Origin: an uncultured Bacilli bacterium
GTDB taxonomy: Bacteria > Bacillota_I > Bacilli_A > RF39 > UBA660
Assembly: GCA_947630935.1 (NCBI GenBank)
Contig: CANRJL010000045.1
Span: 1-8,222 of the forward strand
Length of the DNA stretch: 8,222 nucleotides
Direction of reading: 5' to 3'
Part shown: positions 1 through 6,740 of the stretch, piece by piece
Layout of the letters: each line of letters starts with the position of its first letter
How positions within the stretch are numbered: position 1 is the stretch's first letter
Made by a program: the position numbers and the translations under genes
The notes under the pieces: generated by a model
Seen by the model: only the letters and a program-made list of their open reading frames with translations
What the model was told of the DNA's origin: nothing
Database searches by the model: none

Positions 1-33
1 GTTGTTTACGTCTATTTTTTTTTGCAATAAAAA

Positions 34-61
34 GAAGCGATGAATTTTACTTCATCACCCC
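34..61 (-). terminator. Intrinsic terminator after the BI-1-like gene
   Basis: Read on the minus strand, GGGGTGATGAA (61-51) can pair with TTCATCGCTTC (44-34). This gives an 11-bp stem with three G-U wobbles and a six-base loop, followed by five T (33-29) and more T-rich sequence. It begins about 28 bases after the stop codon at 90. The wobble pairs become A-C mismatches on the plus strand, so it should work only for minus-strand transcription. The stem is of moderate strength; no energy was calculated. Confidence 0.65.
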
Positions 62-89
62 TTAATGTTTAAGAACCTTTAAAAAAGCC

Positions 90-737
90 TTAATTATCTT
101 GTTTGCCAAATAATTGGAGCAATTCCAAAAAAATATTAATAAAGTCTAAATATAATTCTAAAGCTCCATAAATTGCTAAATTATCTTCTGCTAAAGCATT
201 TAAAGAGGCATATTCTTTAATTTTTTTAACATCATAAGCCGTAAAACCTATAAATATTAAAAGAATTGCAATTGATAAAATTAAATCGAACGAAGAACTG
301 TTTAAAAATAAATTAACAATTACACATATAATAACTCCTATTAAAGCCATCAACAAAAAATTTCCAAGTTTTGTTAAATCTTTTTGAGTTACTGAACCTA
401 AAACTGCAAATATTCCAAAGATAACAGCTGCAATTAAAAAGACAAACATAACTGATTCCATTTCATAAGTAATAAATACCGTTGAAAAAGTAAGACCACT
501 AACAAAAGAATATAGCAAAAAAGCAATCTTAGCTGTTACTGGCTGCATCTTCCGTATTCTTGTTGATAAAAAAATAACTAAAACAAATTCGGCAATAATT
601 ATTCCAAAAAACCAACCAGTTCCAAAAATAGTTGCCAACATCTGTTCTTGAGTAGAAACAAAATAACCAGTTAAAAATGTCACAAAAAGTCCTACAAACA
701 TCCACCCAAATACTTTAGGCATAATTTTATTTTCCAT
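90..737 (-). CDS. Bax inhibitor-1 (BI-1/YetJ/YccA) family membrane protein
   Basis: A 215-residue integral membrane protein with about seven hydrophobic segments and almost no soluble part, the usual size and layout for bacterial BI-1 proteins. The family includes Bacillus YetJ, a pH-sensitive calcium-leak channel. The family signature is visible near the C-terminus: FTAYDVKKIK (about residues 164-173) and LYLDFINIFLELL (about 195-207). The two acidic residues, Asp169 and Asp198, fall where YetJ has its di-aspartyl pH sensor. A conserved Glu sits near residue 50 in the second membrane segment. The start is the ATG at 737, not the TTG just upstream at 740: AGGAGG at 749-744 lies six bases before the ATG but only three before the TTG. 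The gene has its own promoter and a terminator, so it is probably monocistronic and separate from the ychF operon. Family assignment is secure; calcium transport here is inferred from homologues. Confidence 0.93.
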   Translation of the reverse strand: MENKIMPKVFGWMFVGLFVTFLTGYFVSTQEQMLATIFGTGWFFGIIIAEFVLVIFLSTRIRKMQPVTAKIAFLLYSFVSGLTFSTVFITYEMESVMFVFLIAAVIFGIFAVLGSVTQKDLTKLGNFLLMALIGVIICVIVNLFLNSSSFDLILSIAILLIFIGFTAYDVKKIKEYASLNALAEDNLAIYGALELYLDFINIFLELLQLFGKQDN

Positions 738-743
738 CAAAAT

Positions 744-749
744 CCTCCT
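744..749 (-). promoter_or_regulatory. Shine-Dalgarno site that fixes the BI-1 start
   Basis: AGGAGG on the minus strand, six bases before the ATG at 737. The alternative TTG at 740 would be only three bases away, so the ATG is preferred. Confidence 0.8.
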
Positions 750-760
750 CTATAAATTGT

Positions 761-768
761 ATTATAAC
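761..768 (-). promoter_or_regulatory. Extended -10 promoter for the BI-1-like gene
   Basis: The minus strand reads TGTTATAAT here: a perfect TATAAT (766-761) preceded by a TGn extension. With a 17-base spacer the -35 position (789-784) reads TTTTTA, a poor match, which is common for extended -10 promoters. It lies about 24 bases before the ATG, in the 63-base gap after ychF, so the BI-1-like gene probably starts its own transcript. Confidence 0.55.
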
Positions 769-800
769 ACAAATTATTTAAAATAAAAATTGCCAATAAT

Positions 801-1904
801 TTAAACATTAAAACGAAAATAAGCAATATCACCATCTTGCATAATATAATCTTTACCTTCTAAATATAATTTTCCAGCTTCTTGAACTTTTTTTTCATCT
901 TTATAATCTGCTAAATCTTGAAATTTCATAATTTCAGCTTTAATAAAACCTCTTTCAAAATCAGAATGAATAAGACCAGCACACTTTTTAGCAACCATTC
1001 CTTTAGGAAAAGTCCAAGCTCGACATTCATCTTTTCCTACAGTAAAAAAAGTCTGTAAACCAAGTAAGTCATAAGTAGCAAAAATAAGTTTATCTAACCC
1101 ACTATTAGCTATTCCTATTTCCTTTAGAAAATTTTCTTTATCTTCACTTTCTAACTCAGCTAATTCGCTTTCCAATTTAGCACTCATAACAATTACCCCA
1201 GCATTTTCTTGACCTGCATAAGCAGCTACCTTTTTAGTATATTCATTCTCACCAACTACAGCATCTTCTTCATTCACATTAGCTACATAAATAATTGGTT
1301 TAGCTGTTATAAATTGAAAATTTTTTAATAATACTTTTTCTTCTTCAGTAAAATCAGCTATTTGCCTAATAAAAATATTCTTTTCTAAAGCATTCTTACA
1401 TTTTTCCAAGGTTCTTAATTCCACCAAAACATCTTTATCTTTACTTGTCATTGCTTTTTTTTCAATTTTGCTTATTCTATTTAAAACAATTTCTAAATCA
1501 GCAAGCGCTAATTCTACATTAATAATTTCAATATCATTAATTGGGTTAATTTCTCCTGCCACATGAATAATATTATCATCTTTAAAACATCGTACAACCT
1601 CAACTATCGCATCAACTTCTCTAATATGAGAAAGAAACTTGTTACCAAGACCTTCTCCTTGACTTGCCCCTTTTACTAACCCCGCAATATCAGTAAATTC
1701 AAAAGTTGTTGGTACAGTATTTTTAGGTAAATACATTGCTTCTAAAAATTCTAATCGTGAATCTGGTACAGTAACTACCCCAACATTTGGTTCAATTGTT
1801 GCAAAAGGATAATTAGCTGCTAAAATATGTTTTTTAGTAATTGCATTAAACAAAGTCGATTTTCCTACATTAGGTAAACCAACAATTCCTGCCTTTAAAG
1901 CCAT
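801..1904 (-). CDS. ychF: Ribosome-binding ATPase YchF (Obg/OLA1 family)
   Basis: A 367-residue protein, full length for YchF. YchF is a translation-associated P-loop NTPase that binds ribosomes and prefers ATP over GTP despite its GTPase-like fold. The N-terminal P-loop is GLPNVGKST (residues 9-17) and the Walker B/G3 element is DIAGLV (72-77). The base-recognition motif is NVNE (209-212) instead of the NKxD of true GTPases, the hallmark of YchF and OLA1. SAKLE follows at 241-245. A helical insertion lies between about 135 and 200, and a C-terminal TGS domain (about 283-366) ends in the typical FRFNV. The ATG at 1904 is chosen because GGGAGG lies seven bases upstream; a longer reading would place that site inside the coding sequence. 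It is the last gene of the run that begins with parA and starts 17 bases after the transporter stop. YchF usually follows a DUF951 gene directly in Firmicutes; here a transporter separates them. Confidence 0.98.
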   Translation of the reverse strand: MALKAGIVGLPNVGKSTLFNAITKKHILAANYPFATIEPNVGVVTVPDSRLEFLEAMYLPKNTVPTTFEFTDIAGLVKGASQGEGLGNKFLSHIREVDAIVEVVRCFKDDNIIHVAGEINPINDIEIINVELALADLEIVLNRISKIEKKAMTSKDKDVLVELRTLEKCKNALEKNIFIRQIADFTEEEKVLLKNFQFITAKPIIYVANVNEEDAVVGENEYTKKVAAYAGQENAGVIVMSAKLESELAELESEDKENFLKEIGIANSGLDKLIFATYDLLGLQTFFTVGKDECRAWTFPKGMVAKKCAGLIHSDFERGFIKAEIMKFQDLADYKDEKKVQEAGKLYLEGKDYIMQDGDIAYFRFNV

Positions 1905-1911
1905 AACAAAA

Positions 1912-1917
1912 CCTCCC
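1912..1917 (-). promoter_or_regulatory. Shine-Dalgarno site of ychF
   Basis: GGGAGG on the minus strand, seven bases before the ATG at 1904 and inside the 17-base gap after the transporter stop. It excludes the longer in-frame reading that would start with MGGFV. Confidence 0.75.
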
Positions 1918-1921
1918 AAAA

Positions 1922-3460
1922 CTATAAAATTATGTCACCATTTATTCCTAAAGGGAAACCAATAATATACCATAAAATTAATAAGCCTAATAACACAACA
2001 AAAGTTAAAGCACTATAAGGTATTTGATAACGAATTGCTTCAACAAAGCCAACTGCATTATCTTTATCATTATAATCGTTTAACATTGCCAAATAAATAA
2101 CAAAATAAGCCATCAATGGTGTAATACCCATCATACTACTTTCACCAAAACGGAATATAACTTGCGTAAATTCTGGACTAATTCCAGCATTCATAATTAC
2201 TGGGACAACAACAGGAGCTAATATTGACCATTTAGTAACAGAAGTAGGCACAACCAAAGTAACCAAAGCACTAAAAACAAACAATGTTATAACTAAAGGA
2301 ATACCTTGAAAATTTAAATCACCCATCAAATTAGCAATACCAGCTACAATAATCGAGCCAATATTTGTTTCTTTAAACAAACTAATTAATAATGAAGCAA
2401 AGAAAATAAGCACTAATGTTTTTCCTGTTCCATCTAAAGAATGCCCTAACGTATCTACAAAATCACGATGATTTTTAATAGTCCTGGCACCAATGCCATA
2501 AAATAAACCTAATATAACAAAGAAAATAGTAACAACAAAAACAAAACCATTTGAAAAGAAAGAATTATAACTAAATAATTTATCAATATAAAAACCTTGC
2601 GTATTATCTAATAAAGCCCCCGAAAAAGGTAAACCCGGAATGACATTATATAAAAATATCAAAAAATATAATATAACTGCCCCAAAAGCAAAAATAAGTC
2701 CCCGAATTTCTTTTCTTGTAATTAATTTTTCTTCTTTATCTTCTTCTTTTAAAGTATATTTTCCTAATTTATTAGCAACATATTTTTCAGTAATCCACGT
2801 AATACCTAATGAAATTAAAACAACTGCCACACTCATAATAAAAATAGAACTTATTGTTGCCAAACGATAAGAAGCATCAATAACTCGCGCCGCCAAAAGA
2901 GTTTCTGTTAATAATGAAGAATCTACACTGGTAAAGACAATAGATAACCCACTTCCACAAGTAAGCCCAGCAAAAGAAGCAATCAAACCTAACTTAGGAT
3001 TTCTTTTTCCATATTTAAAAATTAAAGCACTTAAAGGTAACATTACAATATAAGATAAATCTCCCATTAAACTAGAAATTACACTTGCCAAAACAACTAA
3101 AAAAGTAACTGTATTCCGTTTCATTTTCTTAGTAATTAAAGCAACTACAGTTTTCAAAAAACCACTTTTTTCCATCACACCGAAACCAATTAAGATAATA
3201 ATATAACTACTTAAAGGAGCAAAATTCATAAAATTAGAAACAGTCGTACTAAATATTGTCCGAATTCCTGTTAAATTAAAAAGAGATTTAACATTTAAAA
3301 CATCTTGTGAATACTCCAAAGTCGTTGTATTAATTTTATAAGTAATAGAACCAATGCCTAATAAAGACAAAAAACCACTCAAAACAATAATAAAAGCAAC
3401 TAACATCAAATAAGTCATTATAGGATGCAAAGTCAATTTTTCTTTAATTTTTTGTTTCAT
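1922..3460 (-). CDS. AbgT-family transporter
   Basis: A 512-residue polytopic membrane protein with roughly a dozen hydrophobic segments, matching AbgT-family length (about 500-550). Members include E. coli AbgT, which imports p-aminobenzoyl-glutamate, and MtrF/YdaH, reported as antimetabolite exporters. Family signatures are clear in the C-terminal half: VVPTSVTKWSILAP (403-416) corresponds to the re-entrant hairpin with its SxAKW-like motif, and GESSMMGITPLMAYF (439-453) matches the GDSxTNxISPMxPYF-type motif. Substrate and direction cannot be read from the sequence. The start is the ATG at 3460, preceded by AGGTGA; the GTG at 3469 lies within that ribosome-binding site. The first 17 bases overlap the end of the DUF951 gene and the stop is TAG. 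Its place between DUF951 and ychF is unusual. No change in base composition is obvious by eye, so any insertion may be old. Confidence 0.92.
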   Translation of the reverse strand: MKQKIKEKLTLHPIMTYLMLVAFIIVLSGFLSLLGIGSITYKINTTTLEYSQDVLNVKSLFNLTGIRTIFSTTVSNFMNFAPLSSYIIILIGFGVMEKSGFLKTVVALITKKMKRNTVTFLVVLASVISSLMGDLSYIVMLPLSALIFKYGKRNPKLGLIASFAGLTCGSGLSIVFTSVDSSLLTETLLAARVIDASYRLATISSIFIMSVAVVLISLGITWITEKYVANKLGKYTLKEEDKEEKLITRKEIRGLIFAFGAVILYFLIFLYNVIPGLPFSGALLDNTQGFYIDKLFSYNSFFSNGFVFVVTIFFVILGLFYGIGARTIKNHRDFVDTLGHSLDGTGKTLVLIFFASLLISLFKETNIGSIIVAGIANLMGDLNFQGIPLVITLFVFSALVTLVVPTSVTKWSILAPVVVPVIMNAGISPEFTQVIFRFGESSMMGITPLMAYFVIYLAMLNDYNDKDNAVGFVEAIRYQIPYSALTFVVLLGLLILWYIIGFPLGINGDIIL

Positions 3461-3650
3461 TTTTTTCACCTATCACTTTTTTTAATTTTTTTTCAAATTC
3501 TAAACGATCCATCATAATCTCTCTTTGGCAATTGATACATCGTAATTTAATATCTACTCCCATTCTTATAATAAGCCAATCATTACTTTTACAAGCATGG
3601 GGCTTTTTCATCATAACATGATCCATTAAATTATACAATTTTTTTTCCAT
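3444..3650 (-). CDS. yyzM: DUF951 family protein (YyzM-like), putative zinc ribbon
   Basis: A 68-residue protein of the DUF951 family, usually about 60-70 residues in Firmicutes. Family features are KKPHACKSNDW (residues 15-25), IIRMGVDIKLRC (27-38), CINC (38-41) and EFEKKLKKV near the C-terminus. His18, Cys20, Cys38 and Cys41 form an HxC...CxxC pattern that could bind zinc; this is inferred from the pattern. The molecular role is unknown. The start is the ATG at 3650, with GAGGTG four bases upstream; an upstream in-frame extension to 3713 lies inside the channel gene, has no family similarity and is not used. It overlaps the channel gene by 20 bases and the transporter by 17, suggesting coupled translation. 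DUF951 next to ychF is a recurring Firmicute arrangement. Confidence 0.9.
   Translation of the reverse strand: MEKKLYNLMDHVMMKKPHACKSNDWLIIRMGVDIKLRCINCQREIMMDRLEFEKKLKKVIGEKNETKN
3466..3471 (-). promoter_or_regulatory. Shine-Dalgarno site of the AbgT-family gene, inside DUF951
   Basis: AGGTGA on the minus strand, five bases before the ATG at 3460 and inside the coding end of the DUF951 gene. The GTG at 3469 is part of this site and is therefore unlikely to be the start. Confidence 0.6.
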
Positions 3651-4437
3651 TATGCACCTCAATTTGATTATAAGGAATCTTAATATTTTCTTGTTCATAA
3701 AATTCTTTAACAATTTTCAAAACTCTTCGCTTAATATCCCAACGCTCAGTTTGTTTACAATAAATTATAAAAGAATATGTAATACTAGAATCATTATAAG
3801 ATTCTATTCCTAAATATTTACTATCTGAATACACATTTGGAATCTTTTTAGCTTGTTCAATAACTTGCTTTAAAACTTTTTCAACCTTTTCACAATCTTC
3901 TTCATAACCTGTAGGCACTTCAATTTTAACACCAGCTTTTTCTTGACTAAGATTTATAACAGAAGAAACATTATGATTGGCAATTACTAAAACTTCTCCC
4001 GCTATATTTTTTATTTTTGTACTTTTTAAACTAAGTTCAATAACTTCTCCTGTAAATCCATTAATTGTTATAATATCCCCAATAACATAATAATTATCAG
4101 TAATAATTGCTATTCCACTAATAAAATCTTGCGCAGTTTCTTGTAATGCTAAGCCAAGAACAACTCCAGCTATTCCTAAAGAAGCTATAAAACTTCTCGT
4201 ATCTACTCCATATATATCTAAAATAAGAATTAACACAATAGCAAAGATAAAAAACTTTATAACATTTGCTGTTAAATCAACAATAGTTGTTCTTCTTTTT
4301 TGTTCATAAGAACTTTTGCCATGATTAAACATTTTCTTTATTATTAACCGAATAGCTCGATATAAAAGAAGACCTACCACAATAATTATAATAGGTCCGA
4401 TAACTTTTTTTTGAAATAAAAAATCAAATAATTTCAT
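3631..4437 (-). CDS. MscS-family mechanosensitive ion channel
   Basis: A 268-residue small-conductance mechanosensitive channel, close to E. coli MscS in length. Such channels open under membrane tension and release solutes on hypo-osmotic shock. Three membrane helices are apparent at about 12-33, 56-77 and 80-112. The pore-lining third helix is rich in Gly and Ala (SLGIAGVVLGLALQETAQD). The beta domain follows, with NYYVIGDIITINGFTGEV (115-132) and IANHNVSSVINLS (152-164), the counterpart of the IPNxxxxxxxNLS signature. The remainder is the alpha/beta C-terminal vestibule domain. Its ATG shares one base with the parB stop (TAATG), with GAGGGAG just upstream inside parB, so translation is probably coupled. 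A channel of this class between parB and DUF951 is found in other low-GC Firmicutes. Family is secure; conductance and gating are not known. Confidence 0.95.
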   Translation of the reverse strand: MKLFDFLFQKKVIGPIIIIVVGLLLYRAIRLIIKKMFNHGKSSYEQKRRTTIVDLTANVIKFFIFAIVLILILDIYGVDTRSFIASLGIAGVVLGLALQETAQDFISGIAIITDNYYVIGDIITINGFTGEVIELSLKSTKIKNIAGEVLVIANHNVSSVINLSQEKAGVKIEVPTGYEEDCEKVEKVLKQVIEQAKKIPNVYSDSKYLGIESYNDSSITYSFIIYCKQTERWDIKRRVLKIVKEFYEQENIKIPYNQIEVHNGKKIV

Positions 4438-5324
4438 TAAACTCCCTCAATTCTAATTCCCAAAGTTTCTAAAATCACTTCTAAATCTTTTTCATTCACA
4501 TAAGGAATTTCTATTTTTTTAGCTGTAATTTTTACTTTAGCCCCTAATTTTTCTCGAAGCAATTTCTCATAGATAGAATTACGAATATTTTTAGAAGAAT
4601 CTCTTTCCTGTTTTTGCTTTTTTGGTAAATCTTGTTCATTAATTATGTTTTCTAATACTCTTACACTCATTCCATCTTTAACTATCACATGAGCCAATTC
4701 AATAATTTTTTCTTCATCATCAATTTTACTTAAAGCTCGAGCATGTCCCATACTAATTTGTTTTTCTTCCACATATTTTTTTACTTCATCAGGTAAACTT
4801 AACAAACCTAACAAATTAGTAACATAACTGCGGCTTTTACCAAATTTTTTCGCAAATTCTTCTTGAGTAAGATTTCCAAATTTTATAATATTTTGATAAG
4901 CAACCGCTTCTTCAATTGGATTTAAATCTTCTCTCTGAATATTTTCTAAAAGAGCAACTTCCATCATTTCTTGGTCAGTAAAATCTTTAACAACCGCAGG
5001 AATAGTTTGTATCCCAGCTAATTTAGCTGCTTTAACACGCCGTTCACCCGCTACTAATTCATAACCTTTAATACTCTTTTTTACAATTATAGGTTCGATA
5101 ATCCCATGTTCTTTTATAGATTGGGCCATTTCATTTAAAGATTCATCATTAAAAGTTTTACGAGGTTGATAAGGATTACTGCGAATATCTGATAACAATA
5201 TCTCTTTAATTTCCGAACTTTTAGCTGTTTCAACTATTTCTTTAGTATAATCTTCAAAATTAATCACTTCATTTGAAAATAATTGTTCCAATCCTTTCCC
5301 TAAAGCTTTTCTTTTAGTCTCCAT
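4437..5324 (-). CDS. parB: Chromosome-partitioning protein ParB/Spo0J
   Basis: A 295-residue ParB, normal length for the chromosomal type. ParB binds centromere-like parS sites near the origin, loads as a CTP-dependent sliding clamp, and works with ParA in origin segregation. The N-terminal basic ALGKGLEQLF (7-16) is the region that usually contacts and stimulates ParA. The ParB/Srx CTPase core carries NPYQPRKTF (50-58), GERR (93-96) and ENIQR (127-131), all present and intact. A helix-turn-helix lies at about 152-175 (LTQEEFAKKFGKSRSYV). After a lysine-rich linker the C-terminal dimerisation domain spans about 245-295. The ATG at 5324 lies inside the end of parA (11-base overlap), and the ribosome-binding sequence GGAAGTG is modest, so expression may depend on coupling. 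In spore formers this protein (Spo0J) also affects sporulation onset through Soj. Confidence 0.97.
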   Translation of the reverse strand: METKRKALGKGLEQLFSNEVINFEDYTKEIVETAKSSEIKEILLSDIRSNPYQPRKTFNDESLNEMAQSIKEHGIIEPIIVKKSIKGYELVAGERRVKAAKLAGIQTIPAVVKDFTDQEMMEVALLENIQREDLNPIEEAVAYQNIIKFGNLTQEEFAKKFGKSRSYVTNLLGLLSLPDEVKKYVEEKQISMGHARALSKIDDEEKIIELAHVIVKDGMSVRVLENIINEQDLPKKQKQERDSSKNIRNSIYEKLLREKLGAKVKITAKKIEIPYVNEKDLEVILETLGIRIEGV

Positions 5325-6099
5325 TTCTACTAATCACTTCCTTTGCTAAATTCTCATAAGCAAGTGTAGCTCTTGACGTAGGATCATAATAACAAATTGG
5401 CTTACCATGGGAAGGAGCTTCTACTAAACGAACTAATCTTGGAATAATAGTATTAAATACTTTCGATTTAAAATACTTCCGAACTTCTTCAATAATTTCT
5501 AAACCAATATTAGTCCTACCATCCAACATTGTTAATAAAACCCCTTCAATTCTAAGCTCTGGATTCATTTTATTTTGTACCAAAATTACTGAATTTAATA
5601 ACTGACCTATTCCCTCTAATGCATAATACTCACATTGTACAGGAATAATAACAGAATTACTAGCAACCAAAGCATTCATTGTTGATATTCCTAAAGAAGG
5701 CTGACAATCAATAATAATATAATCATACGTATCTTTAATTTCTTCAATACTTTCTTTTAATTGTTCATTTTGCTTAAAAGAATTATCTTCTAACATTTTT
5801 TTTACAAATTCCACATCTACTCCTGCCAAATTTATAGTTGCAGGAATAATAGATAAATTTTTAAATTTTGTCTTAATAATTGCCTCTTTTATTTTACAAG
5901 AATTAGTTATAACATCATAAATATCTTTTTCAAAATCATTAGTATTTAACCCTAAACCATTTGAAGCATTACCTTGAGGGTCTAAATCAATTAAAAGGGT
6001 TTTTTTTCCTTCTTTTCCTAAAGCAGCCGCCAGATTAATACTTGTTGTTGTTTTTCCTACTCCACCTTTTTGATTTACTATTGATATAACTTTTGCCAT
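5314..6099 (-). CDS. parA: Chromosome-partitioning ATPase ParA/Soj
   Basis: A 261-residue ParA-type ATPase, the length of Soj, without the N-terminal DNA-binding extension of plasmid type Ia ParA. It should form ATP-dependent dimers on the nucleoid and respond to ParB. The deviant Walker A motif is KGGVGKTTT (11-19) with the signature lysine at 11. Walker A' is LLIDLDPQGNAS (35-46) and the Walker B region is YIIIDCQPSLG. The usual sequence at the last site is DCPPSLG, so Gln replaces the first Pro, a small variation. EAPSHGKPI and the YDPTSRATLAYENLAKEV tail are typical of Soj. The ATG at 6099 has AAGGTG seven bases upstream. It is the first gene of the operon, led by an extended -10 promoter, and its end overlaps parB. 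The usual upstream neighbours noc and rsmG are not in this window. Confidence 0.97.
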   Translation of the reverse strand: MAKVISIVNQKGGVGKTTTSINLAAALGKEGKKTLLIDLDPQGNASNGLGLNTNDFEKDIYDVITNSCKIKEAIIKTKFKNLSIIPATINLAGVDVEFVKKMLEDNSFKQNEQLKESIEEIKDTYDYIIIDCQPSLGISTMNALVASNSVIIPVQCEYYALEGIGQLLNSVILVQNKMNPELRIEGVLLTMLDGRTNIGLEIIEEVRKYFKSKVFNTIIPRLVRLVEAPSHGKPICYYDPTSRATLAYENLAKEVISRNGD

Positions 6100-6134
6100 T
6101 TTACCACACCTTTTTGTTTATCTATTACTTACTC

Positions 6135-6163
6135 ATTTTAACACAAACAAATCATTTTGTCTT
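6135..6163 (-). promoter_or_regulatory. Promoter of the parA-parB-channel-DUF951-abgT-ychF operon
   Basis: On the minus strand, AAGACA (6163-6158, four of six -35 matches) is separated by 17 bases from TAAAAT (6140-6135, five of six -10 matches), which carries a TGT extension. The -10 is about 36 bases before the parA ATG. No other convincing promoter was seen upstream of any gene down to ychF. Confidence 0.6.
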
Positions 6164-6227
6164 TAGCAAATTAGGAATAATTTAAAAAATATACCATAGC
6201 TCCCCAAAATAAAAGAAAAACTTAAAA

Positions 6228-6650
6228 TTAATAAAGTTCATTACATTCGCCACTTTGAGGGCGATAAAAACAATGATTTTTATATTTTCCCGCCAAAGGC
6301 TGCGAATACCATGTATTTTGACAAGAAGTTCCTGAACGTGGAGCATAAAACCATAAAGCATGAGTAGCCGGATAATAATATTCACCATTTAAAATTCTTT
6401 TCGCTAAATTTTTCTCTAAAGTAGTAGGACTAGCTTGAAAAAGAGAACTATCTGTTCCAACAAATTGATTAGGCTGATAAATAACATCAGTTAAAGTATT
6501 AACATTTTTAAAAGTATAACAATGAACTAAAACACGATTTACCACGACATTTCCAACCATAAGCATTCCTAAATCTCCTTCAGCCAAAGCTTCAGCTCGC
6601 ATAATTCTAGCTAACAAATCCGCCTCTTTAGTTGTATAACTAATTATCAT
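6228..6650 (-). CDS. cwlJ: CwlJ-like spore cortex-lytic cell wall hydrolase (Hydrolase_2/SleB domain)
   Basis: A 140-residue protein consisting of one SleB/CwlJ catalytic domain, with no signal peptide and no peptidoglycan-binding domain. Bacillus CwlJ has this same size and layout, whereas SleB is longer and exported. CwlJ degrades spore cortex peptidoglycan during germination and sits at the cortex-coat boundary. Visible signatures are LLARIMRAEALAEGDLGM (12-29) with the conserved catalytic Glu at 20, MVGNVVVNRV (31-40), VIYQPNQF (56-63), LAKRILNGE (82-90), ALWFYAP (98-104), TWYSQPLAGKYKNHCFY (113-129) and a C-terminal ECNELY. The match runs to the C-terminus, so it is not truncated. Four cysteines (44, 110, 127, 136) could form disulfides. 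In-frame TGA two codons upstream leaves the ATG at 6650 as the only start; AAAGGA lies 13 bases before it, a long spacing. No gerQ-like partner is in the window. The family call is strong; spore function is inferred from CwlJ. Confidence 0.93.
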   Translation of the reverse strand: MIISYTTKEADLLARIMRAEALAEGDLGMLMVGNVVVNRVLVHCYTFKNVNTLTDVIYQPNQFVGTDSSLFQASPTTLEKNLAKRILNGEYYYPATHALWFYAPRSGTSCQNTWYSQPLAGKYKNHCFYRPQSGECNELY

Positions 6651-6680
6651 AAAATATCAGCATTCCTTTCATTTATTAAA
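6651..6680 (-). promoter_or_regulatory. Unusual leader of cwlJ: distant Shine-Dalgarno and overlapping mini-ORF
   Basis: The only purine-rich site is AAAGGA, 13 bases before the ATG at 6650. Two earlier ATGs sit around it, both in one other frame: one just before the purines at 6672 and one directly after them at 6663. They open a 10-codon or 7-codon reading frame (MKGMLIFYDN) that ends at a TAG overlapping the start of cwlJ. It may lower translation of cwlJ or be meaningless. Confidence 0.3.
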
Positions 6681-6697
6681 TAGATTAAAAAATATTT

Positions 6698-6726
6698 ATA
6701 AAATACAATTAATTTTTATTTTTCAA
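6698..6726 (-). promoter_or_regulatory. Weak possible sigma-A-type promoter for cwlJ
   Basis: On the minus strand TTGAAA (6726-6721, five of six) is followed after 17 bases by TTTTAT (6703-6698, four of six). In such AT-rich sequence this can arise by chance. I looked for a sigma-E-type promoter, which drives cwlJ in Bacillus, and did not find a convincing one. The rest of the 119-base gap holds an inverted repeat near 6741-6773. Confidence 0.25.
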
Positions 6727-6740
6727 ATTAATCACCTATT

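Noticed and set aside
781..800. Possible terminator hairpin after ychF
   Set aside because: The stem would be only AAATT/AATTT with a six-base loop, too weak to support despite the T-rich tail.
1905..1919. Earlier start for ychF (MGGFV)
   Set aside because: The extension would contain the Shine-Dalgarno site of the conserved MALKAGIVG start.
2795..2811. CACGT-containing stretch as a degenerate parS
   Set aside because: Only about 10 of 16 parS positions match and the sequence is not palindromic.
2640..2870. A 76-codon plus-strand open frame
   Set aside because: It lies entirely antisense to the transporter, has no good ribosome-binding site or family similarity, and is the kind of frame expected opposite an AT-rich membrane protein gene.
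3651..3713. N-terminal extension of the DUF951 gene
   Set aside because: The 21 extra residues lie inside the channel gene, are unlike DUF951 proteins, and the internal ATG at 3650 has a proper ribosome-binding site.
6181..6227. Possible terminator after cwlJ
   Set aside because: There is a GGGGAGC stretch followed later by six T, but no complementary arm to form a stem.
6182..6388. A 68-codon minus-strand open frame
   Set aside because: It overlaps the conserved C-terminal coding part of cwlJ in another frame and resembles no protein I know.
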